The position numbers and the translations under genes were made by a program. Of a DNA stretch of 64,000 nucleotides, positions 24,290 through 35,479 are shown piece by piece. Location of the stretch: positions 703,345 to 767,344 of the forward strand of contig JAKSZT010040198.1 of the NCBI GenBank assembly GCA_026826555.1, read 5' to 3'. The stretch is from Tolypeutes matacus. Taxonomy: Eukaryota > Chordata > Mammalia > Cingulata > Chlamyphoridae. Position 1 is the stretch's first letter. Every line of letters begins with the position of its first letter. The notes beneath the pieces are model-generated. The model ran no database searches and was not told the origin of the DNA. It was given only the letters and a program-made list of their open reading frames with translations.

Positions 24290-26180
24290 AAATTCCACAA
24301 TGTATCTTTACAGCATTTCCCTCACATATACCCTCAAATCCACTAACCAATTCATGCTTCATGTCCTCACCTTGCAAAACCCAAACCACTTTCTACCTAT
24401 TCCTCTATCTTTGCAGTGAAAAACACATGCACTCACTTGTCCAGCTCTAAATCATGAATACTCAACTCCAGTGTGGCCTTGAAGTTGCCAAACAACCACA
24501 TGCTCCCTTTTCCCCTTTCTTCACAAACCTCTAACTCATCTTTGCAGTCTTAATGACTTGGTTTCCTCCTTACTGAAATAGTAGAGGCAGTCAGAAGAGA
24601 ACTGCTACAATTCTTCTCCCAATATCTACACACATTTTGTAACGGTGCCCACAGACTGAGCCTTCACTGTGTTGGTGATAGTTTAATCCCTGCTGCTCCT
24701 GATGAGTATCTCCACCACCTGTGTCTTTGCCTTTCCCTCTCATTTCCCCAAGAACATTGCACCAGTCATTCTCTCCTCTCCCTCTTACATCATGAATTTT
24801 CCCCTCTGCTATTTGTCTACACCTGCTGTTTGTGATTCTTCACCTTCCATTCTCTCTTAAATCTACACTAACTGGGTTTTCCCTTTACTTGTCCACTAAA
24901 ATTTCTTTTAAAAAATCAACAATAACACTCACAATGTCAAATCAAACGTTCTCATTTTACTTGACCTTTCAAAACCATGTAACAAGATCCATCACTCCCT
25001 CCACCTTGAGATGCTTTCACCACTCAATTTCCAGGACATCATTGGCTCCTTTTCCTACTGTCTCACCAGCTTCTTCTTCCATTTTCTTTGCTCATTTCTC
25101 CTTATCTACCCACGTCTTAATGATGGAGTTCTGCAGGTCTCATTTTTATATTTCTTCTCTTTTTTCTCTTTTTTGCTCCCTTCCCTTGGTTATCTCCATG
25201 AATCTAATGGCTTCTCCTACAATCTATTCTCTGATGACTCCCCAATTTATATTAATAGTTGGAACCTCCTTCTTGCATTCCTGAATTTCTAACAGCCTAC
25301 TCAATAGTTTACTAGAATTATATGCAGCACTTTAACTCTGATATTTTGCACAAACCTCATGGATTCTAATCTGTCTGCTAAATGACAATTCCATCCTCTC
25401 AAGCCAAAAACCAAAATTCATGCCTGACCCTGATCATTCTCTCACAAGTTTCCATTGGAAATTCTCTTGAATCTGCCTCAAAATGTGCAGAATCTAACCA
25501 TTTCTTACTATCTCTTCTACTGGTCTTGTCCAAGCCAAACCATAACTTACTGGAATTATTGGAATAATTTTATTTCTGTTCTTTTCCAACTAACACTGTT
25601 CTTATGACAGCATCCAGGATGAATCTGTGAAATGTCTATTCAATACTCTGAGTACTCTAATGGCTCTCATCTTACCCAGAGTAACCAAAGTCAATACAGT
25701 AACTGACACAATCCTGTGATCAGGACCCTTATTTGCTTTCTGCATCTGCTTCTACTGTGGCCCTTGACTACTCAGTCAAACCAATCTTTATGCTGTTCCT
25801 AGAACCCATTAGTCTCACTCCATCTCAAGATCTGTGCACCACTCTCCACTCTGCCTGGAGCAGGTTTCTGCTTAGCGAGCTCCTACATCTCTTTCAGCTG
25901 TTTTCCCTAAGGCCACCTCCTCAGTGTGGACTCCTTATTTCTCTACATTAAATTATAAAGAAAACTTTAGAAAGCACCCTGTCATCCTTCCCTGCTTGTT
26001 TTGTTATCAGTACCAAATCTGGTATATGTGGTTTTGCTTAAACATATTTTCTTTTTTCTCCCTCTTAAATGTAATTTCCAGAAAGGAGATTGTCTGCTTT
26101 ACTCAATACTGCACTCCCAGCACTTGAAACAGTGCCTGGCACATAGTAGGTGCTCTGCACATATTTATTAAATTCATTAA
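24290..26180 (+). repeat. Long LINE-2 (L2) copy with intact 3' end
   Basis: Unusually long L2 relic. The C-terminal reverse-transcriptase region is recognisable in broken frames, for example at 25200-25280 where 'SDDSPIYINSWN' corresponds to the family's ADDxQIYI-type text. The 3' end is clear: 'ctgtgcaccactctccactc', then 'cacttgaaacagtgcctggc' and 'cacatagtaggtgctctgca' followed by 'ttattaaattcattaatgga'. No ORF survives, as expected for a family long extinct in placental mammals. Confidence 0.82.
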
Positions 26181-26887
26181 TGGATTTCTGTCACTTGTTA
26201 AATGCTTGTCAACTACCCTCAAGAAGTGAGATTTGTCATTTTTAAGCACCCAGATTTATAATTTAGATGCTAAACCTACAGACTCCCACACATTTATCAG
26301 AGCACATGGTAACAGAGAAAGTGAGCAATGTATATTTGTAGATTAAGTAAATGGTTTTTATCCATACAGGGACAGTTGCTTTAGGAATTCATTTTAGGCA
26401 TGGACTGTTTCTCATGTTCTTAATGATTGTTAATAATGTATCAGCATCAGTAGGTAGTATTTAAAATTTAAGTAATTATATGATTGGTCTTGGAAAACAT
26501 AAGGCTAGGAGCTTCATTCCATGGAATTGGATAGAGGAGAAATTTTCTAAATGGAGCTGTTGATAGTGGAGGGTAGAGGTTTAATCTCAGGGATCATAAA
26601 CATAGTTGAAGAACTTTATAAATTGGGCATACACCAAGAAGCAGGGATGTACATGGAAATAAATCACTCTAAGAACTGTGGTTCTGAAATGTTTTCTTTC
26701 TCTTTTCTGCAAAATAAAACCGTGTCTCTTCCACTAAAAAATAATAATACAGCAAAGTAATGTAATTCTTTCACATTAGATGCAATCTAAGATGTTATCT
26801 AACATTCAAAATGAACCTGACACTTTTATGAGTACTATTTTTGCATTGCATTTAAATTTATGCTTCTCACTTTCTTCTTCCCTTAAT

Positions 26888-26944
<57 letters not shown>

Positions 26945-28806
26945 TCCTTAAACACATACACATCCAGACATTTAATTGCAACATACATCTATGCTCAATC
27001 ACTCAGAAAGCCTGCCCTGAAACAAAAGAAAACAAACAACAACAACAACAACAAAAATACAAAACAAAGAAATGTATAAATAGAGATTAGGAAATTCAAA
27101 GCTTTTCTAGCTGATGACTTCTGCAGTTTCCTCTTGCTGTCCCAGCCTGAATCTCCACAGTCTTAATTCATAGACATTCCCCAGTTACTTTCACTCAAAC
27201 ACTTCAATAGTCTCAAATCCTTTCCATCAGAAAACTCTTCCTCTAGTTTTCTTATTCTCAGAATCAAATTACCCTGGACTTCCTTTGTCTGTACATACCT
27301 TGGAATGAAAATAATCTTTGATTCAAAAAGGATATCTCCAAATCAGGGATCAAATATATTTATTGTCTCATAGATTAAAATTATCAGAGAGAGTTCTGGC
27401 TGCTCAAAGCATCTTATGTTCACTTTTATTACAAAGAGCTTATATTTAAGTGTAAGACAATCTTAGCATATCTCATCTCATATTCTGATCTAGGAACAAT
27501 TGGGCTAAACCCTCTATAGACCTCCCCAGTGGCAGCTTGGGCATTAATGTCTTGAGATTTTCTTTCCAAGGCTTTATTCATTCCAAATTTCTCTTCCCAT
27601 ATATATCTATTTATTTCCATTTTTTGCATGTTTATGAGGCACTATGTTGACTTCCCAGCTATGGGGGGAAAGTGGCTGGTCCTGAGTTAATAACTTTAGT
27701 CACAAACAAAATAACTACTTAACTAACTGGTTTTCATGTAGTCGTGATTCCTGATTCCCCTACAGTACTGGATTATAATTCTAACTCACTCCTATTGCTT
27801 CTCTCAACTTCAGACTCCTGTCATTTTAAATTTTATGAAAAAATACTAAGCAATACTACACAATAAAAAAAATGCAGCAGGACTGTGTGCTAAATTACAT
27901 AATACACGATATATTTCTAAAAGAAGATCAGATAGGTGGGTCAGTTAGAGCAGACTGGTATAGGAAAAGATTTATAGAGAAAGTTCTTACTTGCCTGAAC
28001 CCTAACTGAAAAGATATAATACAAAAGACTTTGTCATTCACTCTTATCTACCCTCATGACCTTTTTTACCAATGGAAGATAAAATGTGAAGTGTGTGTGA
28101 AAGTTAAAGAAAAAGATCCACATTCAAAAATAGTTGGGACATAATGGTGAAAATGTTGGCTGAAGCAGATTAGCTGGCAGTTTGCCAAGATAATACACTC
28201 AGAATTCATCCCCTGAGGGAGACATTCAAGTGTTCAAATTAGCAACAGTATTGTAGGAAGATTAATCTAGGGAATATGCACAAAATAAAAAAGGGAAACT
28301 AATGGCAGAAAGGGTAGTTAGGAATAATTGATGAAGTCTAGTCTTAAGGTGAAGTTCCAGAAAGTGGTATTAGTAGTAATGGCAATGAAAGGATGTATAT
28401 GAGAAACATTTTGAAGACATAATTGACTTTATTAAATAATGGTGTGAGTGTGTGTGTGCACATGCATGCCACGCATGTGGAAGAAGTAAAAGAGTAAGTA
28501 GATTTGAGGCAACACAGAAATAGCAGGGGAAGTGCTGAGAGTATGAGTAGGTACTTTCAGAAGGGCCACTCCTGAGATGGGACACAGACACCCAGGAAGG
28601 CAGCATGTCCCACTGGTATCTTAGAAGTTCAAAATGGTCCTTGCATAGCTGGAATCCAGAGCCTTACTAGGGTACTAAGCCTGCTTAAGGCTTCAGCCTC
28701 TGAAGGTATAAGACAAGGCTTGGACTAGGAGTCTGGAGTAAAAAGCTGGAAAGCAGCGCCAACTTCTACTGGATCCAATAGCAGCTGCTAGGGTCAAAAA
28801 CCATTG
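26181..28806. other. Unassigned intergenic DNA with simple repeats
   Basis: No gene seen. Contains a (CT)n(CA)n compound microsatellite at about 26892-26944 and a short (AAC)n at about 27036-27055. Frames spanning the microsatellite encode Ser/Leu then His/Thr runs and are not genes. Confidence 0.5.
26892..26944. repeat. (CT)n(CA)n microsatellite
   Basis: Perfect CT dinucleotides pass directly into perfect CA dinucleotides, about 53 bases together. Likely polymorphic. Confidence 0.95.
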
Positions 28807-28948
28807 CACCACACTAATGAAAACTGTAGTTAATGGGGGAAAATGTGAAAGGGGAAATGGTGGTGTATATGGGAATCCCCCTATATTTTAGATGTAACAT
28901 TTATGTAATCTAAAGTGTCTTTCGGAATGGAATGGAATGGAATAGAAT
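28807..28948 (+). repeat. Very short L1 3' end with GGAAT-type tail
   Basis: Only about 120 bases of L1 terminus remain ('caccacactaatgaaaactg' to 'atatgggaatccccctatat' and 'taatctaaagtgtctttc'), followed by 'ggaatggaatggaatgg' in place of plain poly(A). Identical 8-base repeats 'aaccattg' flank it at 28799-28806 and 28949-28956. Confidence 0.82.
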
Positions 28949-28956
28949 AACCATTG

Positions 28957-30228
28957 TTGGCATAATGCTGAAAACAAACATGGACAAACATAAAGGAGCA
29001 AGACTGTTTTCCTGCCTCTCTAGTGCCCTCTATCGGTGGGACCTAACAGGGGAACAGCAGGGGACAATTGCAGTTTGCAGGATCCCAGCTCCAGCATCAA
29101 AATTAAAGTATGGAGCAGTGGGTTTTACAGTGAGCAAACAGTTTAATAACCAGCACATGCACACATGCATACATATTGGAAAGGAAAGGGTCAATGAAAT
29201 GAGCAGATTTTAGCCCTATGGGCAATACCACTAACAGAAATTTGAGATTCAGCTGATTGTGAAAAAAAGGAAGATGTATTTGGGTCTAAACATAATAATT
29301 TTGAGGAGGAAATGCTGTAAACATTTGATTAAGACTGGAACATGAGAGAGAAGTAAAGCCTGGAAAATCCCAATGTGTGCAACATCTACAATATGGTGAT
29401 ATTTGAGATGTCCAGTGGTCACACTAAGGCCTGGAATTAGAGAGTAAAGTACATATCAGAGCAGCGGTTAACAAAGTGGGGAAAAATAATTTTACCTCTG
29501 ACTATCCTATGAAGTACCCCTGAACTGGAGCATTATTTGGGCAGTCCAAACAGAACAATTTATTGAGAGTATGAAGATAAGAAGAAGGATTTCTAAATTG
29601 CCTGGTATAACATTTTCTAAAGATCCAAAAGTACAGTTACTATAAGAAGGAAGGTGACAAAGGAAGGAAGCTTTCAGGTAATTGTTGCAAGAGACAGAGC
29701 TTTTCCCCAGAGAAAGAGCAAAAATTAAGAACGCCAGATTAACTGAAGAAACGTATTTCACATGATGGTTAAATAACCAAATAAAACGCACAGACCTCCA
29801 GGAAGATGGATTTGGGGTAGGCAAGCAGGACTCAACTCTACAAAAACAAAGGAGGAAGGGCAAACAGCTGCCCAAGGTCGCAGCTCTGGTTATCTGCAGA
29901 TCAGGAGAGTGCTGTGCATAGTTCAAGAGGGAGAGGGACAAAGAGACAAAGGGAGCAAGAAGAAAGCCATGAGTATCTCACCCCCGAGGCTGGGAGAGCA
30001 TCCACCTCCCACCCTCACTGCGAACAGCCTCAGTGAAACCCATGGCTCACTGCAGACAACTGAGAGGAGAATGGAGGTCCTCCTCTCTGGGAAGACAGGC
30101 TGCAGCAAAAGGCAGAGAGCGGTTTCTTTTCAGTGGGTTTGAAGCAGAGCCTGCTTTGAATCTTGGCTATAGCCAGGCTAGCAAGTGGAGGCTGAGAGAC
30201 ACCTACATGGAAAGACAGACATTTTGAA
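28957..30228. other. Unassigned DNA, possibly old repeat at the start
   Basis: The part near 29010-29110 ('agtgccctctatcggtggga', 'ttgcagtttgcaggatccca') resembles an interspersed mammalian repeat that I cannot name. The remainder to 30228 is unassigned; a purine-rich stretch lies near 29915-29970. Confidence 0.4.
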
Positions 30229-30754
30229 CAATGGGATCAAATTGAGAATTCAAATAGATCCCCACATCTATGGTCAAGTGATTTTTGACAAAGCTGTCAA
30301 ACTCATCCAGCTGGGTCACAACTGTCTGTTCTAAAAATGGTGCTGGGAGAACTGCATATCCATAGCTAAAAGAAAGAAAGAAGAACCCTATCTCACATCT
30401 TATACAAAAATTAACTCAAAATGAATCAAGGACCTAAATATGAAAGCTAGAATCATAAGCCTCCTAGAAGAAAATGTGGGGAAGCATCTTTAAGGTCTTG
30501 TGGTAGGTGCTGAATTCTTAAATCTTATACCAAAAACACAAACAATGAAAGAAAAAATAGATAAATGGGACCTCCTCAAAATTAAACACTTTTGTGCTTC
30601 AAATGACTTTGTTAAGAACATGAAAATGCAGCCTACGAAATTGGAGAAAATTTTCAGAAACCACATATCCGATAAGGGTTTGATCTCCATGTTATATAAA
30701 GAGATCATACAACTCAACTATATAAAGACAAGCAACTGAATCTAAAAATGGTCC

Positions 30755-31140
30755 CGGGAGCAGATGTGGCTCAAGCAGTTGAGTGCCTGCCTCCCACATG
30801 GGAGACCCCAAGATCGGTTCCCAGTGCCCCCCAAAGAAAACAAACAATAAGCAGACATCAAACAAAATAATAAACAGACAATGAGGAAAAACAATGAGCA
30901 GAAAATGAGCAAATACAACAAACAGACAATAAGCAGACAATGAGCAAAAACAAACAAGCAGGGAGCAAATGTGGCTCACGCTGTTGAGCGTCTGCTCTCA
31001 CATGTGAGGTCCTGGGTCTGGTGTCCAGTGCCTCCTAAAGAAAACAAGCAGACAATAAGCAAAAACAAGTAGACAATGAGCACAAACAATGAGCAATCAA
31101 CAAGCAAAACAGACCAAGGAGCCAACTCAGGGGGGAGGGG
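30755..31140 (+). repeat. Dimeric DAS-SINE with target-site duplication
   Basis: Unit one begins 'cgggagcagatgtggctcaa' and has an A-rich linker of 'caataagcagaca' type; unit two begins 'cagggagcaaatgtggctca' near 30958 and has 'ctgggtctggtgtccagtgc' in the B-box area. The dimer is flanked by identical 8-base repeats 'aatggtcc' at 30747-30754 and 31141-31148. Removing it rejoins ordinary L1 text, so it inserted after the L1. Confidence 0.92.
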
Positions 31141-32192
31141 AATGGTCCATTTTTGGATATTTTTCCAAAGTAGAAATACAAATGGTCAAAAAGCACATGA
31201 AAAGATGCTCAACACCACCAGCTATTAGGGAAATGCAGATCAAAACTACAGTGGGATAGTATTTCACACTTTACAGAATGGCCATTATTTAAAAACAGAA
31301 AACTATAAGTGCTGGAGAGGATGTGGAGAAATAGGAACACTCCTCTGTTGATGGGAATGCAGAATGGTGCAGCCTCTGTAGCTTGTAGTTTGGTGGTTCC
31401 TCAGTAAGCTAAATATAGAACTGCCACATGATCTGTCAATCTTGCTACTAGGAATATATTCAGAAGAACTGAAAGCAAGGACACAGACATTTGCACACCA
31501 ATGTTCATAGCAGCATCATTCACAATTGTTAAAAGATGGAAACAACCCAAGTGACCATCAACTGAGGAATGGATAAACAAGCTGTGGCGAATACATAGCA
31601 TGGAATACTATGCTGCCATAAGGAGAATTTAACTTGGGAAGCACATGACAACATGGATGAACCTTGAGGATATTATGTTGAGTGAAGTAAGCCAGACATA
31701 AAAGGACAAATATTGTATAGTCTCACTATACATGGAATTAAACTATAGCATATAGGTTACTAGGAGATAGACTGTGGGTTGAGAAGGGGGAGCTGATGTG
31801 GAATGTATGCAGAATGTTTAATAAAGTTTGGAAATGGATAGAGTTGATGGCAACACATTGTAGTGAGTAGAACTAAAACTGCTGATTTATAAATGTGAAT
31901 GTGGCTAAAAGGGGTAGTCTAGAGAGGTTAATGTCAATTTAAAGAGAGCTAGAGTATAATCTAAGGACTGCATATCATAGCAATTTTGGTAGTGGATGAT
32001 GATTGCAGATAATAGTACAAATACAAGAATATGCCTGTATTACAAGGTTTAAGATAATGGAGATTCATGGGGAAAATACAAGTAATGTAACATATAGACT
32101 GTATTAACAGTAATATTATAATATTCTTACTGCAATGGCAAAGAAGGTACTACAACAATGCTAAGGGCCAATAATAGGGGGTATAGGGGGTG

Positions 32193-32818
32193 TATTCATC
32201 ACCCAAAGGGGTGCTAATGCAAAATACCAGAAATCTGTTGGCTTTTATAAAGAGTGTTTATTTGGGGTAGAAGCTTACAGTCACAAGGCCATAAAGCATG
32301 TTACTTCCCTCACCAAAGCCTGTTGCCACATGTCCGAGCGAGATGGCTGCCAATGTTCAGCTTTCCTCTTCCTCTTCCTCTTAAGGGTCCATGGTCCCAG
32401 ATTCTTCAAATATCAGCTGTAGGCTGGGGTAAGTCTCGTCTCTCTCCCAGGGCTCAATTCTCTCTGGTCTCAGCTGCTCTGGTCTCTCCACAAGGTCAGT
32501 GGTAAACTCTGATGCAAATGGATCATCTCTCTTCCTGGGGCCTCTTCTGTGTCTAACGGAACCTTCTCTTTTTCCTCACATATCTGCTTCTTCTGCGTGT
32601 TTACATTCCAGGCCACAGGATCAAAATTCCAGCTCTCTTCTCTGCCATGTAGTTTTCTGTGAGTCCCTGCCCACCAAAGGAGTAAGGAATCAATGTCCTA
32701 CTGATGTGGCCAAATCAAAGCCCTAATCATAACTGAATCATACCCAGGTACAGACCAATTTATAAACACAATCCAATATCTATTTTTGGAATTCATAAAG
32801 AATGCCAAACTGCCACAA
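32193..32818 (-). repeat. Probable solo LTR (ERVL/MaLR-like)
   Basis: About 625 bases interrupt the L1 at 32180-32820. Read on the minus strand it starts 'gtggcagtttggcattcttt' and ends 'ggtgatgaataca', compatible with TG...CA LTR ends, with 'ttgatttggccacatcagta' and 'gtgggcagggactcac' inside. I recognise the style from xenarthran genomes but cannot give a Repbase name. No target-site duplication was established. Confidence 0.55.
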
Positions 32819-33278
32819 GAGGGATGGGATTTTTTTTTCTTTTGGAGTAATGAAAATGTTCTGAAAAGGATTGAACTGATGACAGCACAACTCTGATGAA
32901 ACTGAGAGCCACTGAGTTTACACTTTGGGTGGATTGTACATGGCAGGGAACCATATAACACAGTGAACCCCATGGTGAAAGATGGACTGTGGTTAACAGT
33001 ACAAATATGAGAACATTCTTTCATGAACTATAACAAATATACAATGCTAATACATGGTGCTAATAGTAGGATGGTTTGTGGGTAAATACACCAGATATTA
33101 GCTATGGACTATATTAGCTATGGACTATAGATAGTAGTAATATAATGGTGTCAAATGTGTCACAACAATGTAAGGTGTTGGTGGTGGGGCAATGTATGGG
33201 AATCCTGTATGGGAATCCTGAATGTTATGTATGATTGTTCTTTCCAAATTTAAATTAATAAAAAAAAAAAAAAAAAAA

Positions 33279-34060
33279 CACCTTACCTTAGAAAATAAAA
33301 TGACTTGAGGAAATACAAATAAAATAAAGACATACAGAAACTGGTCAAACAGGATATTCTCATGATTGGAGGAAATCATATCCTGAACTACTCTGAGACT
33401 TCTCAAATCTAAATTAATACTTTAAGCTATAGTTACTGATAATTAGAGAACCTGGAAGTGCACAAGGCTTTCGACTCCACACAGTTAGCATTCTTGAAAA
33501 GTACTGTTGCCAATAAAGCACTACCACAAGATTACAAGAAGGTTTCTAAACCTCATAAGCCACAGTCAACCGTTAGAAGAGGGGTTTTGAAAACCAATAC
33601 CTTCTAACTTTGCTTAAAATTACTTTATCTTTCTCTATCTCTCTGTCTCTCTCTATGTGCCTATCTCCCCCTTCCTTTCTCTCCAGATCAAAGTACAAAA
33701 AGAGCTAGTCATAAAAAAGTATTTGAATGTAATAAAAAAAAAATATGCACAATGTAGGGATAAGCTCATCATATATTCAGTTAACACCCATAGCTTTAAA
33801 TTAACTTTTTCACTTTTTATTTAGAAATCATTTTAAAAATAGAGAAATGTTTTAAGAATAAGAATGATAGAAAGAACATAAATATACCATTAACCCAGAT
33901 TCATCTATTATTAACATTTTGCCCCATTGGCCTTATCACTGAAATTAACTTTCAATTCTTAGAGTTTTTTAGTAATATCAAGAAGCAATCAAATAGTATC
34001 ACTAAGACGGATAATTTTCTAATATCACTGATCCATTCACAGAAAAATAAAACTTACATT
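33279..34060. other. Unassigned DNA 3' of the second OR5V1-like copy
   Basis: AT-rich; a CT-rich tract lies at about 33628-33690 and an A run near 33735-33743. No gene. Confidence 0.45.
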
Positions 34061-35011
34061 TCAAGAGAAATGAAATTTGCAGGTCACTACTCTTTCTCCC
34101 ACAGCTTTCAGAGCATTTCTGATGTCTTTATTCCTTAAAGTGTAAATTATGGGGTTTAGCATAGGTGTGAAAACATTGTATAGCACTGAGACCAGCCGGT
34201 CTTTTGACAATGAGTAAGACGAGATGGGCCACATGTATGTGAATATGGAGCTGTCATAGTAAAGGAGGACAACGAGCAGGTAGGAGGCACAGGTGTAAAA
34301 GGCTTTGTTTCTCCCCTCTGAGGAGTGGATCCTCAGGATGGCGGGGATAATGTAGAGGTAGGAAAGTATGACACCCAGGAAAGGAGCCCATCAGACAAAG
34401 ACTCCAACAAAGAGCAAGACGAACTCATTGACAGAACTGTCCCCACAGGACAAGAGCAGCAGAGGGGGGATGTCACAGAAGAAGTAATTAATCTTGTTGT
34501 TGCCACAGAAGGGCAGGCGGAATGTCAGCACCATGTGTGCCACGGAGTTGAGGAAACCGCCAACCCAGCAGGAAGCTGCCAACTGGCTGTACAGAACCTT
34601 ATTCATAATGACCGAATACCGTAAGGGTTTGCAGATTGCAAGTAGCGATCACACACCATTACAAGCCAGCAAAAGACACTCTACCCCCACAAAGAAAAGG
34701 AATGCAAAAAGCTGTGTCACACAGCCCCCATAGGAAATGCTTTTGTCCTCTGACAGGAGATGCACCATCATCTGGGGCACGTTGGTGGAGGTGTAGCAGA
34801 TGTCAAGGAAGGCTAAATTTCTCAGGAAAAAATACATAGGCGTATGTAGTCGAGGATCAGCCAGGGTTACCAAAATAATGAAGATATTTCCTCCCAGTGT
34901 ACAGAGATAGATCACAAGGAATATGGTGAAGAGTAAAAACTGCAAATCATTTAGGTTGGAGAATCCCAAGATGATGAACTCCAGCAGAGCTGTTTGGTTT
35001 TCTCTTTCCAT
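34061..35011 (-). pseudogene. OR5V1: OR5V1-like olfactory receptor, nearly intact pseudogene
   Basis: One frame runs from ATG 35009-35011 to the TGA at 34061-34063, 951 bases, the normal length for a class II odorant receptor. It has N-glycosylation site 'NQT' near the N-terminus, TM1 'GGNIFIILV', TM2 '[16 protein letters not shown]', '[18 protein letters not shown]' in the second extracellular loop, TM6 '[11 protein letters not shown]' and TM7 '[15 protein letters not shown]'. The 'ERENQTA...[10 protein letters not shown]' start matches human OR5V1. Two TGA codons break it: 34649-34651 and 34391-34393. The first lies where the 'MAYDRY' motif should be; there a one-base gain and one-base loss about 20 bases apart scramble the motif and create the stop while leaving the downstream frame unchanged. 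The second replaces a residue in 'GVFV-WAPFLG'. Probably a recent pseudogene. Confidence 0.92.
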
Positions 35012-35479
35012 GTTTCCTCTTGGGACTTGAGAAAGAAGCAGCACAAATTAGAGTATTCGTGTGCTGCTACAGCAGAAATCTACAAAACAAGAAAATATAA
35101 CTTTTATAGATAAAATAATCATTTTCTATGTCAGGATGGACAATACAGCATATGGAATCCATGACAAACTGTGGTGACACCCACCAATCATCACATAAAC
35201 CCACATATCCAGCAACCACTATGGAATTCATATCTTATGAAAATTAGCAGCAACTTTATAGGAAAAGGTAAGTATTTAAAAGTCTAATGCAGTTGAAGGA
35301 CAATTTATGAAGGTAGTCAGTGGCAGACCCCTCTCCTCACACAGCAGTGTGTCTTGGAGATGGTTGGTGAAGATCACCATCAGATAGTTTGTGTAAGTGT
35401 CTTGGGGTTATAATTATAATAAAATATAATGATAAGCAAGAAATAAATATAAATATCTTTTTTACTTTATTTTTAATTT
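35012..35479. other. 5' flank of the OR5V1-like pseudogene
   Basis: Unassigned. OR genes often have a short upstream non-coding exon, but no splice acceptor could be assigned with confidence. Confidence 0.4.

Larger units (their letters stand above)
30229..33278 (+). repeat. L1 3' portion with ORF2 C-terminus, 3' UTR and poly(A)
   Basis: Starts in ORF2 at 'caatgggatcaaattgagaa' and continues through C-terminal ORF2 ('aaatgggacctcctcaaaat') into the L1 3' UTR ('catgaaaagatgctcaacac', 'gttgatgggaatgcagaatg') and a poly(A) run at about 33259-33278. Two later insertions sit inside: a dimeric DAS-SINE at 30755-31140 and a probable solo LTR at 32193-32818. The ORF2 frame at 30500-30739 is only a remnant. 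Confidence 0.85.

Noticed and set aside
24832..25292. 150-codon Ser/Phe/Leu-rich frame
   Set aside because: Falls inside the LINE-2 copy in the wrong frame for its reverse transcriptase remnant and is of low complexity.
30835..31110. CRISPR-like array of 'agcagacaat' repeats
   Set aside because: Short imperfect A-rich repeats in the SINE linker; no uniform spacers, and this is mammalian nuclear DNA.
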